A stretch of DNA of 64,000 nucleotides from Arthrobacter sp. Soc17.1.1.1 (GCF_036867195.1 NZ_JBAJII010000001.1:1922001-1986000), one strand, 5' to 3'. Shown: positions 43,941 to 53,906, counted from the first letter of the stretch. Translations and numbers: made by a program. The notes: generated by a model not told the origin, from the sequence alone.

Positions 43941-45929
43941 GTGTCCGCCAAACGAACCGAACGCCTCCTCACCCTCGTGATCATGCTGCTGTCGAGCCGC
44001 CGCGGGTTCACGAAGGACGAACTGTTCGAGGAGATCGACCTGTACCGCGAGGCGACGTCCGTGGCAGCACGGGAGAAGCTCTTCGACCGGGACAAGGCGG
44101 CCCTGCGCGAACAGGGCATCCCGCTCGAATCCTTCAGCGAGGACGCCCTGTTCGACAACGACAACACGGTGCAGCGCTACCGGATCGACGCTGAGGACTA
44201 CCGCCTCGGCGGAGTCACCTTCCAGCCCGAGGAGTACGCCGTCCTGAACCTCGCCGCCGGCGTGTGGGACCAGGGCTCCCTCGACTCCGCGGCATCCCGT
44301 GCCCTGCGCAAGCTCAGCTCCCGCAGCACCGACGGCGGCATCGAGCTCACGCCCCTCATCCAGCCGCGCATTACCACCGACGCGCCCTACTGGGACGTCG
44401 TGTGGCAGGCCCTCACCTCCCGGGCGCCCCTCCGCTTCCCGTACCGCGCGGCCAGCACCGGACGCGAGGAGGTCCGCACCGTCCACCCGTGGGGGATGGG
44501 CGCGCGCTTCGGCCACTGGTACCTGGTGGGCTTCGACACCACGCGGAACGCCGAACGCTTCTTCCGCCTCTCCCGCATGACGGGCGAGCCGGTGATCCTG
44601 CCGGGCACGTCCGACGTCCCGCCGTCCTTCGACATGAACCAGACACTCTCCTCGCTCTCGCGCCGCGAACCCGACCGCACGGCTCTCATCGCCGTGCGCC
44701 CCGGTTCGTGCCAGGTGCTCCGGGTCCGGAAGGACACGGAGGTCCTGCAGACGGGGGAGGAGTGGGACCTCCTGCGGGTACCGTACGCGGCGGCCAGCCC
44801 CATGGCGGCCACGGTGGCGGGACTCGGCACCAACGCGAGGGTGCGCGAGCCCCAGGAGCTCGCCGTGGAGGTCGGGCGGCTGCTCGACGGCGCCTACGAG
44901 GCTGCCGTCGCCGCACCGCACGGCCTCGAGATCACCCAGGGCGTGCGGCCCGCGCCGCGCCGGAAGTCCTCCGCCCAGGACCATCTGCTCCGCCTGCTGG
45001 ACCTCGTGCCCTACCTCCTGGCGCACCCTGGCGCGGAGGTGGGCGAGACGGCGCGGAAGTTCGACGTCAGCGAGAGCCAGCTGACCAAGGACCTCGACCT
45101 GCTGTTCGTCAGCGGTCCGCGCCACTACCCCGACGGCCTGATGGACGTGAACATCGAGGACGGCCGCATCTACCTCACCAACGCACGCGACCTCGCGGAG
45201 CCCGTGAAGCTGAGCATGGACGAGGCCTGCTCCCTGATCGTCGGGCTCCAGGCGCTGCGCGAGCTGCCCGGCATGCGCAACAACGAGGCGATCGTGAGCG
45301 CCCAGACGAAGCTCACCGCCGCCGCGGGCGATGCCGCCCGCATCGGCACCGCGGTGGCGACGAAGCTGACGGAGGACGATATCGACCCCACGCTCGAGGT
45401 GCTGCAGGCCGCCCTGCACTCCCGGGTCCGGGTGGAGGTCGACTACTTCGTGCCCACGCGCGACGAGATCACGCACCGCCTGCTCGAGCCCATCAGGATC
45501 TTCCTGCACCAGGACACCTGGTACCTCGAGGCGTGGAGCGTGGACTCGGACGGGCTGCGCAACTTCCGCCTGGACCGCATCCAGCGCGCGGTACTGACGG
45601 ACCAGCCGGCCACGGCCCTCGTGGACGAGGAGTCCCTCGCCCGGGACCGGCACGCGGTCCTGCCGTACCGGTCCGGTGACACGGACCAGGCCGTCACGCT
45701 CCTGCTGGAGCCGCGTGCGCGCTGGATCGCCGCCCAGTACAACGCGGACGCCGTCGAGGAACTCGGCGAGGACCGCCTGGCGGCGCGTCTCAAGGTCGCA
45801 TCGAGCGCCTGGATCCCGGGCCTGGTGGCAGGACTCGGTGGGTCCGCCGCGGTCGTCGCACCGGAGCAGCTGCGCGAGGAGACCCTCCGCTGGCTGGAGG
45901 CAGCCAGGGCGCACCAGGCCCTGGCCTAG
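43941..45929 (+). CDS. pafBC: PafBC, fused WYL-domain DNA-damage regulator
   Basis: A 662-residue single polypeptide that replaces separate PafB and PafC; such fusions are known from Arthrobacter. Each half has a winged helix (ERLLTLVIMLLSSRRGFTKD; LLDLVPYLLAHPGAEVGETA), a WYL domain (FGHWYLVGFDTTRN; QDTWYLEAWSVDSDG) and a C-terminal extension. In actinobacteria PafBC activates DNA-damage genes independently of LexA. GTG start with AGGAAAGG upstream. About 140 bp with two hairpins separate it from the FKBP gene, so it may have its own promoter. Confidence 0.95.
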   Translation: MSAKRTERLLTLVIMLLSSRRGFTKDELFEEIDLYREATSVAAREKLFDRDKAALREQGIPLESFSEDALFDNDNTVQRYRIDAEDYRLGGVTFQPEEYAVLNLAAGVWDQGSLDSAASRALRKLSSRSTDGGIELTPLIQPRITTDAPYWDVVWQALTSRAPLRFPYRAASTGREEVRTVHPWGMGARFGHWYLVGFDTTRNAERFFRLSRMTGEPVILPGTSDVPPSFDMNQTLSSLSRREPDRTALIAVRPGSCQVLRVRKDTEVLQTGEEWDLLRVPYAAASPMAATVAGLGTNARVREPQELAVEVGRLLDGAYEAAVAAPHGLEITQGVRPAPRRKSSAQDHLLRLLDLVPYLLAHPGAEVGETARKFDVSESQLTKDLDLLFVSGPRHYPDGLMDVNIEDGRIYLTNARDLAEPVKLSMDEACSLIVGLQALRELPGMRNNEAIVSAQTKLTAAAGDAARIGTAVATKLTEDDIDPTLEVLQAALHSRVRVEVDYFVPTRDEITHRLLEPIRIFLHQDTWYLEAWSVDSDGLRNFRLDRIQRAVLTDQPATALVDEESLARDRHAVLPYRSGDTDQAVTLLLEPRARWIAAQYNADAVEELGEDRLAARLKVASSAWIPGLVAGLGGSAAVVAPEQLREETLRWLEAARAHQALA

Positions 45930-45938
45930 ACTGGTCCC

Positions 45939-46298
45939 ATGCTCTGGTGGATGTGGATCGTGCTCTGGGTGGCACTGGTGGCGGTCGGTGCGATCTTCCT
46001 GGCCGTCGTCGGGTTCCGTGTGTTCCGTCGCGGAATGCGAACTCTCGGTGAATTCGGGGAAGCGATGGACCGCCTCGAGGTGAACGTCCCGCCGGATGAT
46101 GCCGACGGTGCCGCCGCCGCGAGCTCGCCGGGAGTCCCCGGGATCCCCGTGCCCGCCGTGTTCTCCCGGCCCGAGGACGTCCGCGCCGCTCGCGAGCTCG
46201 CCCGGCTGCGCCGCGCCTCCGACCGACGCAGCAGGCGTGTGGTCAGGCGCTCCCGTCGCGGGCAGCCCCAACTCCTGCAGGACATGCCCCACCTGTGA
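45939..46298 (+). CDS. Single-pass membrane protein, unknown
   Basis: A 119-residue protein with an N-terminal helix (WMWIVLWVALVAVGAIFLAV), a cytoplasmic region with PDDADGAAAASSPGVPGI and a very basic C-terminus (RRASDRRSRRVVRRSRRG). The start lies 9 bp after the pafBC stop and the gene sits directly before tatA. Type and position suggest an envelope helper, but no family is recognised. Confidence 0.75.
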   Translation: MLWWMWIVLWVALVAVGAIFLAVVGFRVFRRGMRTLGEFGEAMDRLEVNVPPDDADGAAAASSPGVPGIPVPAVFSRPEDVRAARELARLRRASDRRSRRVVRRSRRGQPQLLQDMPHL

Positions 46299-46335
46299 CC
46301 TAAACTGGTGGGGGGATCAACGAGAGGAATTGGGC

Positions 46336-46698
46336 ATGAGGCTCGAAGGCTGGCACATCGTCATCATCATCGTTCTTGCGATCGTCCTGTTCGGCGCACC
46401 GAAGCTGCCGGGCCTGGCGCGCAGCGTGGGGCAGTCACTGCGGATCTTCAAGTCCGAGGTGAAGCAGATGAAGGACGAGAACAACACCCCGGACGCCGGG
46501 ACCGATCCCGTCGAGGGCCGCGTGGTCAACAACCCCGTCCCACAGGCCACCACGCAGACCTACGCGCCCACGTACCAGGCGCCCGTGCAGCACCCGGGGC
46601 AGCCCGGGCAGTCACCCCACCCGGCCGACGGCCGCGCTGACGGCCACACCGCGGCCGGCCCCTCGCAGCACGGCAGTTCCCCCTCGACCAGCCAGTAG
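46336..46698 (+). CDS. tatA: Twin-arginine translocase subunit TatA
   Basis: A 120-residue pore-forming subunit of the Tat system, which exports folded proteins. Short N-terminal transmembrane helix HIVIIIVLAIVLFGAPKLPG with the FGAPKLPG hinge, then the amphipathic helix (LARSVGQSLRIFKSEVKQM) and a long Pro/Gln-rich tail. GAGAGGAATTGGGC precedes the ATG. tatC follows 15 bp later, a standard pair; no tatB is seen here. Confidence 0.95.
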   Translation: MRLEGWHIVIIIVLAIVLFGAPKLPGLARSVGQSLRIFKSEVKQMKDENNTPDAGTDPVEGRVVNNPVPQATTQTYAPTYQAPVQHPGQPGQSPHPADGRADGHTAAGPSQHGSSPSTSQ

Positions 46699-46712
46699 GC
46701 CGGGACGTCCCG

Positions 46713-47552
46713 GTGTCACCATCCAAGGTCCGCCCGCGCGGCAGGAAGGCCAACCCCGAGGGGCGCATGGCCCTGAAGGAGCATCTGCGGGAGGCGCGCA
46801 ACCGACTCTTCAAGTCCGCCATCGCGGTCATCCTCGGGACGGTCGCCGGGTTCTTCGTCTACGAACCGGTGCTGCGTGCGCTGGCCGCACCGATCATCGC
46901 GATCAACGCCCAGGACGGCAGGACGGCGTCGCTGAACTTCGACAGCGCCGCCTCGCCGTTCGACCTACTCATCCAGGTCTCCGTGTTCCTCGGCCTGGTG
47001 CTCTCCAGCCCTGTCTGGCTGTACCAGCTGTGGGCGTTCATCACGCCGGGCCTGAAGACCAAGGAGCGCCGGATCGCACTGGCGTTCATCGCCGTCGCCG
47101 TCCCGCTCTTCCTCGCGGGCATCTACCTGGCCTGGCTGATCCTGCCCAACGCGGTGCGCGTGCTGACCGAGTTCACGCCGGAGGACTTCTCCAACTACAT
47201 CAGCGTCACCGTGTACTTCACGTTCGTCCTGCGCCTCATGCTCGCGTTCGGCATCGCCTTCCTGCTGCCCGTGGTGCTGGTGGGCCTGAACATGGTGGGT
47301 CTGGTCTCCGGCAGGCAGATCCTCAAGGCGTGGCGGATCACCGTGTTCCTGGTCTGCCTGTTCGCCGCGATGGCAGCACCGGGCGGCGACGCGCTGAGCA
47401 TGTTCTACCTGGCGGTGCCGCTGCTGCTGCTGTTCTTCATCGCGATCGGGCTATGCCTGCTCAACGACAAGCGCCGCGCCCGGCGTTCCGCCGCCCGTGA
47501 AGCCGCCGTCGAGGCCACCGCCGACACCGCATCCCCCCTCGACGCCCTCTAG
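46713..47552 (+). CDS. tatC: Twin-arginine translocase subunit TatC
   Basis: A 279-residue polytopic receptor for twin-arginine signal peptides. Motifs: EHLREARNRLFKSAIAVIL, FVYEPVLRALAAPI, LSSPVWLYQLWAFITPGLKT, LWAFITPGLK-KERR, and FGIAFLLPVVLVGLNMVGLV; six hydrophobic helices. The conserved cytoplasmic Glu in the first-loop region (EHLREAR) is present. GTG start. The C-terminus is a basic, Ala-rich tail. Confidence 0.95.
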   Translation: MSPSKVRPRGRKANPEGRMALKEHLREARNRLFKSAIAVILGTVAGFFVYEPVLRALAAPIIAINAQDGRTASLNFDSAASPFDLLIQVSVFLGLVLSSPVWLYQLWAFITPGLKTKERRIALAFIAVAVPLFLAGIYLAWLILPNAVRVLTEFTPEDFSNYISVTVYFTFVLRLMLAFGIAFLLPVVLVGLNMVGLVSGRQILKAWRITVFLVCLFAAMAAPGGDALSMFYLAVPLLLLFFIAIGLCLLNDKRRARRSAAREAAVEATADTASPLDAL

Positions 47553-47711
47553 GCGACCCGGCCGCGTCCCGGTCGAACCACCGGAAAGCCACACGGTCGG
47601 CGGACCCGTCCACAGGACACGCTGCGGCCCCTCCTGCAAGCATCACGGGTGCCCGAAGGGTGTCGACAGGCTCGGCGTGCCCGCTCCGGGCCGAGCGTCT
47701 AGGGTGGACAG

Positions 47712-50534
47712 ATGACCACCCCCGCGGAGAGATACGCCGCTGCAAAGGCCCGGACAGAGCGCTCACGGACCCAGCTGTTCCAGTTCGCGCAGACCCTCGG
47801 CTTCGAGCTCGACCCGTTCCAGCAGGAGGCCTGCACGGCCCTCGAGGCAGGCCGGGGAGTGCTCGTCGCGGCGCCGACGGGCGCCGGCAAGACGGTGGTC
47901 GGCGAGTTCGCCGTCTTCATGGCGCTGCAGCAGGGCCTGAAGGCCTTCTACACCACGCCCATCAAGGCCCTCAGCAACCAGAAGTACTCGGAACTGGCTG
48001 CGGTGCATGGCGCCGACCGCGTGGGGCTGCTCACGGGTGACACGAGCATCAACGGTGATGCGGACGTGATCGTGATGACCACCGAGGTCCTGCGGAACAT
48101 GCTGTACGCGAACTCGGACGCCCTCGACAACCTCGGCTACGTGGTGATGGACGAGGTGCACTACCTCGCCGACCGGTTCCGCGGGGCGGTGTGGGAGGAA
48201 GTGATCATCCACCTGCCCACCGAGGTCAAACTGGTCTCCCTCAGCGCCACGGTGTCCAACGCGGAGGAGTTCGGCGCCTGGCTCGACACCGTCCGCGGGG
48301 ACACGGACGTGGTCGTGTCCGAGCACCGCCCGGTCCCGCTGTGGCAGCACGTCATGGTCGGGCAGAACCTCATCGACCTGTTCGCCGGTGACGTCGCCTT
48401 CGACGAGGCGGCACCCGCCGGGGCGGGGAGCGGCGCCCGGGACCAGTACGACGTGAATCCCGAGCTGCTGGAACTGGCGAGCAACGAGATCCGGCTGAAC
48501 CAGCGGGCGAACTGGGGCGGCGGCGGGCGGCGCGGCCGGCAGCGCAACGGCCGCGGCGGCCCTCCGCAGGTGAGCGCGGTACGGCGCGCCACCCGGCCCC
48601 AGGTGATCAGCGCCCTGGACCGCGCGGACCTGCTGCCCGCCATCACCTTCATCTTCTCCCGGGCCGGGTGCGAGGCCGCCGTGACCCAGTGCTTGCACGC
48701 CGGGCTCTGGCTGACCACGGAGGACGAACGCGACGAGATCAGCGAGACCATCGATCAGGCCACGCTGGACATCCCCCGCGACGACCTCGAGATCCTCGGA
48801 TTCTGGACGTGGCGGGAGGGCCTGATCCGCGGCTTCACGGCGCACCATGCCGGGATGCTGCCCACCTTCAAGGAGATCGTCGAGCGCCTGTTCGCCGCAG
48901 GCCTCGTGAAGGCGGTCTTCGCCACCGAGACACTCGCGCTCGGCGTGAACATGCCCGCCCGGACCGTCGTGCTCGAGAAGCTCGACAAGTTCAACGGCGA
49001 GGCGCACGTGGACGTGACGGCGGGGGAGTACACGCAGCTCACCGGCCGCGCCGGACGACGCGGCATCGACGTCGAGGGCCACGCCGTCGTCCTGTGGCAA
49101 CCGGGCACGGACCCCGGCGCCGTCGCAGGGCTCGCCTCACGGCGCACCTACCCGCTGAACTCGAGCTTCCGGCCGACCTACAACATGAGCATCAACCTCA
49201 TGGCGCAGTTCGGGCAGGAGCGTTCACGCGAGATCCTCGAGACGTCCTTCGCCCAGTTCCAGGCGGACCGGTCCGTCGTCGGGCTCGCCAAGCAGGTGCG
49301 CAGCCGGGAGGAATCGCTCAAGGGCTACGAGAAGTCCATGACCTGCCACCTCGGGGACTTCCGCGAGTACGCGAACCTCAGGCGCGAGCTGACCGACCTG
49401 GAGTCGCGGGCGTCGCGGGACCGGTCGCGGACCCTGCGCTCCGCCGCGGAGACCTCGCTGGAGGCCCTCCGTCCGGGCGACGTGATCGACGTCCCGGGCG
49501 GGCGGAGCCAGGGCTACGCCGTGGTCCTCGACAGCGACACGTCCCGTGAACCGCGGCCCACGGTCCTCACCCTCGAGACGCAGATCCGGCGCGTCGGCGT
49601 CCAGGACCTCGACGGCCCCGTGGAGGTCCTCTCCCGTGTCCGCATCCCGAAGCACTTCAGCGCGCGCAGCCCGAAGGACCGCCGCGACCTGACCTCGTCC
49701 CTGCGCAACGCGCTCGAGGAGAAGCGACCGCCCCGGCGGGGCGCAGACCGGGTCTCGGCCGGGCACTCCGCATCCGCCGCCGCGGAGGAGCGCGCGATCA
49801 CGGAGCTCCGCCGGCGCCTCCGCGCCCACCCCTGCCACGGGTGCAGCGAGCGGGAGCAGCACGCCCGCTGGGCCGAGCGGTGGTGGAAGCTGCGCCGGGA
49901 GACCGACAACCTCGCCGGGCAGATCCGGGGGCGCACGAACACGATCGCCAAGACCTTCGACCGAGTCTCGGAGGTCCTCGGCCACTACGGGTACCTGGAG
50001 TACACCGACGAGGGCGTGTCCGTCAGCGCATCGGGGCAGAAGCTCCGCCGCATCTACGGTGAGAAGGACCTCCTGATCGCGCTGTGCATCGAGCAGGGGG
50101 CATTCAGCGACCTCGACGCCGCCGAGCTCGCCGCCCTGACCACCGTGCTGGTCTACCAGGCGAAGCGCGAGGAGCGGGGCGTGCGGCCCGTCATGCCGAG
50201 CGTCTCGCTCGAGGGCTCCGTCGAGACGATCATCCGGCAGTGGTCCCAGCTCAACGACGTCGAGGAGCAGCACCGGCTCCCCGTCACCAGCGAACCCGAG
50301 CTGTCGCTCGTCTGGCCGATGTTCAAGTGGGCGCAGGGCCGGTCCCTGCAGGCAGCCCTGAGCGGCACCGAACTCGCGGCCGGTGACTTCGTGCGCTGGT
50401 CCAAGCAGGTCATCGACCTCCTCGATCAGATGGCGAAGGTGCCGGACCTGCCGGGCAACCTGCAGCAGACCTGCGCGCGGGCCATCAGGCTGGTGCGCCG
50501 CGGCGTGGTGGCATACTCGAACATCAGTGAGTAG
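47712..50534 (+). CDS. helY: Ski2-like DEAD/DEAH-box RNA helicase HelY
   Basis: A 940-residue superfamily 2 helicase, usually beside tatC in actinobacteria. Motif I APTGAGKTVVGEF, motif II MDEVHYLADRFRG, motif III SLSATVSNAEEFG, then TAHHAGMLPTFKEIVERLF and motif VI QLTGRAGRRGIDVEGH. Residues 255-300 hold a Gly/Arg-rich insertion. The C-terminal DSHCT domain has EKDLLIALCIEQGAFSDLDA. Likely acts on structured RNA in decay or ribosome maturation; partners unknown. Confidence 0.93.
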   Translation: MTTPAERYAAAKARTERSRTQLFQFAQTLGFELDPFQQEACTALEAGRGVLVAAPTGAGKTVVGEFAVFMALQQGLKAFYTTPIKALSNQKYSELAAVHGADRVGLLTGDTSINGDADVIVMTTEVLRNMLYANSDALDNLGYVVMDEVHYLADRFRGAVWEEVIIHLPTEVKLVSLSATVSNAEEFGAWLDTVRGDTDVVVSEHRPVPLWQHVMVGQNLIDLFAGDVAFDEAAPAGAGSGARDQYDVNPELLELASNEIRLNQRANWGGGGRRGRQRNGRGGPPQVSAVRRATRPQVISALDRADLLPAITFIFSRAGCEAAVTQCLHAGLWLTTEDERDEISETIDQATLDIPRDDLEILGFWTWREGLIRGFTAHHAGMLPTFKEIVERLFAAGLVKAVFATETLALGVNMPARTVVLEKLDKFNGEAHVDVTAGEYTQLTGRAGRRGIDVEGHAVVLWQPGTDPGAVAGLASRRTYPLNSSFRPTYNMSINLMAQFGQERSREILETSFAQFQADRSVVGLAKQVRSREESLKGYEKSMTCHLGDFREYANLRRELTDLESRASRDRSRTLRSAAETSLEALRPGDVIDVPGGRSQGYAVVLDSDTSREPRPTVLTLETQIRRVGVQDLDGPVEVLSRVRIPKHFSARSPKDRRDLTSSLRNALEEKRPPRRGADRVSAGHSASAAAEERAITELRRRLRAHPCHGCSEREQHARWAERWWKLRRETDNLAGQIRGRTNTIAKTFDRVSEVLGHYGYLEYTDEGVSVSASGQKLRRIYGEKDLLIALCIEQGAFSDLDAAELAALTTVLVYQAKREERGVRPVMPSVSLEGSVETIIRQWSQLNDVEEQHRLPVTSEPELSLVWPMFKWAQGRSLQAALSGTELAAGDFVRWSKQVIDLLDQMAKVPDLPGNLQQTCARAIRLVRRGVVAYSNISE

Positions 50535-50580
50535 TCCCCGCCCGGGACCCGCCGACCACAGAAAGCCGCCCAGCACCCCC

Positions 50581-52218
50581 ATGCCCAGCCCCCGCCCCGC
50601 ACCCGTCCTCTACCGCAACGGCTCCGTCTACAGTCCCGCCGATCCCTTCGCCACCGCCATGCTCGTCGACGGCGGCACGATCGCCTGGGTGGGCACCGAA
50701 CACGCGGCAGCGAACCTCGAGGGGCCGGACGTACGCAGCGTCGACCTCGACGGCGCGCTCGTCACGCCCGGCTTCGTGGACGCGCACACCCATACCACGG
50801 AGACGGGCATCGCCCTCGGGTCGATCGACCTGACGGCATGCCGTTCGCTCGCGGGACTGCTGGACGCCGTCGCCGCCGCGTCCGCCGCCGGGTCGGCGAC
50901 CATCCTCGGCTTCGGCTGGGACGAGTCGCAGTGGCCGGAGAACCGCGTGCCCACGGCCGCGGAGCTGGACCGCGCCGGCGGCGGCGCCCTCGTATACCTG
51001 GTGCGGGCCGACATTCACTCCGCCGTGGTCTCCGGCACGCTCGCCGCAGCGCTCGGCCTCGCCGCCCTGGACGGCTGGGACGACGGGTTCGTGGTCCGCG
51101 CGGCGCACGAGGCGTCGCGGCAGGCCACGCGCAGTCTCACGCCGGACCAGCGCGCCACCTACCAGCGCGCCGCGCTGCTCCACGCCGCGAGCCGCGGGTA
51201 CGTGGCGGTCACGGAGATGGCGGCGCCGCACATCGCCCCGCGCGAGGATCTCGAGACGCTGCTGTCCCTCGACGGTCCCGGTCACGAGGTCCCCCTTCCC
51301 GAGGTCATCCCGTACTGGGCGCAGCTGACCTCGTCCCATGACGAGGTGCGCGAGCTCATGCAGGGTTTCGGCGGCCGCCTCGCGGGCCTCGCCGGTGACC
51401 TCAACGTGGACGGCTCCATCGGCTCGCGTACCGCCGCCCTCCGCGAGCCCTACAGCGATGATCCCGGCAACCGCGGCACGCTCTACCTGGACGCGGACGC
51501 GGTCGGAGCGCACCTGCTCGCCACCACGGCCGAGACCGTCCAGGCCGGCTTCCATGTGATCGGCGACGCGGGGCTCGATGTCGTCCTGCAGGGCCTCGAC
51601 CTGGCCGCCCGTGAACTCGGCGTGGAGGAGGTCCGCCGGGCGCGGCACCGGCTGGAACACGTGGAGCTCGCCGACGACGCCGCCATCGCGGCGCTGGTGC
51701 ACTACGGCGTCGCCGTGAGCGGGCAGCCGGCGTTCGACGCCCTGTGGGGCGTCGAGGACGGCCTCTACGGGCAGCGGCTGGGGGAGCGCAGCGCCGGCAT
51801 GAACCGCTTCGCGTCCCTGCTCTCCGCCGGCGTCCTCGTGGCGCTCGGCTCCGACAGCCCCGTCACCCCCCTCGACCCCTGGGCGTCCGTCCGCGCGTGC
51901 CTGCAGCACAGCAACCCGGGAGAGAACATCTCCGCCCGGGCCGCGTTCATCGCCCACACGCGGGCGAGCTGGCGGCTCTCGGGCCGCAGCCCCATGATGG
52001 GCCAGCTCGCGCCCGGCACCCCGGCGTCGTTCGCCGTGTGGAAGGTCGACGAGCTGATGGTGCAGACCCCCGACAACCGGGTCCAGTCCTGGAGCACCGA
52101 TCCGCGCGCCGGCACACCGCTGCTGCCCGCCCTGGACACCGAGAACGCCCCGCTCTGCCTCGAGACCGTGCACGACGGGCGGCGCCTCTACGCCGCCGAG
52201 GGCTTCGCCGCGGCCTAG
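50581..52218 (+). CDS. Amidohydrolase-family metal-dependent hydrolase (YtcJ-like)
   Basis: A 545-residue amidohydrolase with the composite beta domain plus TIM barrel. Metal motif GFVDAHTHTTETG, further ligands in FHVIGDAG and in HRLEHVELAD, and the late ALGSDSPVTPLDP with the catalytic Asp. YtcJ-type enzymes are typically deacetylases or amidases of unknown substrate. The ATG at 50581 is used because family members start near VLYRNGSVYSP. Follows helY by 46 bp, so co-transcription is likely. Confidence 0.88.
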   Translation: MPSPRPAPVLYRNGSVYSPADPFATAMLVDGGTIAWVGTEHAAANLEGPDVRSVDLDGALVTPGFVDAHTHTTETGIALGSIDLTACRSLAGLLDAVAAASAAGSATILGFGWDESQWPENRVPTAAELDRAGGGALVYLVRADIHSAVVSGTLAAALGLAALDGWDDGFVVRAAHEASRQATRSLTPDQRATYQRAALLHAASRGYVAVTEMAAPHIAPREDLETLLSLDGPGHEVPLPEVIPYWAQLTSSHDEVRELMQGFGGRLAGLAGDLNVDGSIGSRTAALREPYSDDPGNRGTLYLDADAVGAHLLATTAETVQAGFHVIGDAGLDVVLQGLDLAARELGVEEVRRARHRLEHVELADDAAIAALVHYGVAVSGQPAFDALWGVEDGLYGQRLGERSAGMNRFASLLSAGVLVALGSDSPVTPLDPWASVRACLQHSNPGENISARAAFIAHTRASWRLSGRSPMMGQLAPGTPASFAVWKVDELMVQTPDNRVQSWSTDPRAGTPLLPALDTENAPLCLETVHDGRRLYAAEGFAAA

Positions 52219-52693
52219 CACCGGATGCGGGAAGCAGCCGTCCGAGGTCGGTGCGGAACGCCGCCCTGCCACGCCGCCCTGACCTGCGACGAAACACATC
52301 GCCGCAGGTCAGGCGGCCATTGACTCTCACTCCACAGCACGTAAGATTTTGCTTTACGGGTTGGATGACCTCCTGCGGGAGGGAACCTGGCTGGTCTCCT
52401 GAGCGCAATGCATCGGCCTTCCGAACGGCGCGTGTTGCCCATCCAGGCGGAGCTGGCACTCAAGGGCAGGTCCACGTGTCGTTAGAAAACGGTGGCGCCA
52501 TCCGTGCCGACGCCGGTCCGAAGGTACGTGGATCTGCCCGCCCGTCCCGCCGCCCGTCCCGCGCCCGGAGTCGGGGTCGGCGTCGGCCTCCCGTGGGGGA
52601 CGCGGCCGGTCGCCTATACTTGCACACTGGCTCCGCTGCGTGCGGGGCGGTCCCTGCGCGATGCGCACCCCTTGATGGAAAGGCCCCAGCTGC
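52219..52693. other. 475-bp gap with hairpins before the mannosyltransferase
   Basis: No coding frame with support. A bulged GC hairpin at 52273-52317 closes the amidohydrolase transcript. Further on are a small stem CGTAA-TTACG near 52341 and a CCTCC-GGGAGG stem near 52370. A TATACT hexamer at 52613 can serve as a -10 for the next gene. A small RNA in the middle is possible but not supported by any family I recognise. Confidence 0.5.
52273..52317 (+). terminator. Transcription terminator after the amidohydrolase
   Basis: GCCGCCCTGACCTGCG at 52273-52288 pairs with CGCAGGTCAGGCGGC at 52303-52317 with one bulged base and a 14-nt loop. GC-rich stem, no T-run, as often in actinobacteria. Confidence 0.6.
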
Positions 52694-53419
52694 GTGCGAG
52701 TCGTCACGATCATCCCCACCTACAACGAGGTCGAGTCCCTGCCACGGACCCTGGCCCGGCTGCGCTCGGCCGTGCCGGCCTCCGACGTCCTGATCGTCGA
52801 CGACAACAGCCCCGACGGCACCGGTGATCTCGCCGACCGCGCCGCGGCCGCCGACGCGCAGGTGCACGTGCTGCACCGCACCGGCAAGGAGGGTCTGGGC
52901 GCCGCGTACATCGCGGGCTTCCGGTGGGCGCTGGAGCGTGACTACGACGTCCTGGTGGAGATGGACGCGGACGGCTCGCACCGGCCCGAGCAGCTGCAGG
53001 GCCTGCTGGATGCGGTGGACCGGGCGGACCTGGTGATCGGCAGCCGCTGGGTGAGTGGCGGCAGCGTGGTGAACTGGCCCGCGCACCGCAAGCTGCTCTC
53101 CCGTGCCGGCAGCACCTACTCGCGGTTCATGCTGGGCCTGCCGGTCCGCGACATCACCGCCGGGTTCCGGGCGTTCCGGCGCTCCACCCTCGAGGCCCTG
53201 GACCTGTCCGCGGTCGAGTCCGTGGGCTACGGCTTCCAGGTGGACATGACCTTCCGCGTCGCCCGGCTGGGCCTGACCATCGTGGAGGTGCCCATCACGT
53301 TCGTGGAGCGCGAGCTCGGGGACTCGAAGATGAGCGGGAACATCGTGTTCGAGGCCATCGCGAACGTCACGCGCTGGGGCCTGGGCGCCCGCTGGGCCAA
53401 GCTCACCGGCCGCGCCTGA
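52694..53419 (+). CDS. Polyprenol-phosphate mannosyltransferase
   Basis: A 241-residue family-2 glycosyltransferase that would transfer mannose from GDP-mannose to polyprenyl phosphate, giving the donor for lipoglycans and glycoproteins. Seen: [52 protein letters not shown] (metal DAD motif) and [17 protein letters not shown]. No C-terminal membrane part, so a soluble Ppm1/DPM1-like catalytic unit. GTG start at the first strand. Ends just before a strong bidirectional terminator. Confidence 0.9.
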   Translation: MRVVTIIPTYNEVESLPRTLARLRSAVPASDVLIVDDNSPDGTGDLADRAAAADAQVHVLHRTGKEGLGAAYIAGFRWALERDYDVLVEMDADGSHRPEQLQGLLDAVDRADLVIGSRWVSGGSVVNWPAHRKLLSRAGSTYSRFMLGLPVRDITAGFRAFRRSTLEALDLSAVESVGYGFQVDMTFRVARLGLTIVEVPITFVERELGDSKMSGNIVFEAIANVTRWGLGARWAKLTGRA

Positions 53420-53498
53420 CAGACCCCGCCGGCCGGCACGCCACCCGGCGCGTCAACCTCCTGGCACCTCCCGGCACGTCCCGGCACCCGACGCACCT

Positions 53499-53538
53499 AC
53501 GACGAAGGCACCCACCATCTGGCGGGTGCCTTCGTCGT
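53499..53538. terminator. Bidirectional terminator
   Basis: Perfect 15-bp stem ACGACGAAGGCACCC with GGGTGCCTTCGTCGT around a 10-nt loop, between the convergent mannosyltransferase and rbpA genes. Serves both directions. Confidence 0.85.
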
Positions 53539-53558
53539 GTGCGTGATGCTCCTGGCGG

Positions 53559-53906
53559 TCAGGCGGAGCGGCGCTCCCCGCGACGCTCGCGCAGGATCGT
53601 CAGGCGGTCCTGGAGGATCTGCTCGAGTTCCTCGACGGAGCGGCGCTCGAGCAGCATGTCCCAGTGGGTACGGACGGGCTTGTCGTTCGAGGTGTCGGGC
53701 TTCTCCCCGTCGACCAGGAGCGCTTCCTTGCCGGTCTTGGAGACCCAGGTCGCCGGGATCTCCGCCTCGGACGAGAAGGTCACGAAGACCCGCTCACCGT
53801 CCTCGCACCGGTACTCGACCCGCTGCCGGGGAGCGGGCTCGACGCCGGATTCCGTCTCCATCGACTGCGCTCCGAGGCGCATGCCGCGCAGGCTGCGATC
53901 GCTCAT
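53559..53906 (-). CDS. rbpA: RNA polymerase-binding protein RbpA
   Basis: A 115-residue actinobacterial transcription factor that contacts RNA polymerase and group-1 and some group-2 sigma factors to stabilise open complexes. Typical landmarks: SDRSLRGMRLGAQSME, the core VEYRCEDGERVFVTFSSEAE with IPATWVSKTGKEALL and the sigma-interacting C-terminal helix (RTHWDMLLERRSVEELEQIL). AGGAGATCATC precedes the ATG. A SigR/SigH-type promoter and a sigma-A-like TATACT lie upstream. Confidence 0.95.
   Translation of the reverse strand: MSDRSLRGMRLGAQSMETESGVEPAPRQRVEYRCEDGERVFVTFSSEAEIPATWVSKTGKEALLVDGEKPDTSNDKPVRTHWDMLLERRSVEELEQILQDRLTILRERRGERRSA

Noticed and set aside
43884..46292. Minus-strand frame of about 800 codons opposite pafBC
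   Set aside because: Low-complexity Gly/Arg/His/Val composition typical of antisense high-GC frames; no ribosome binding site.
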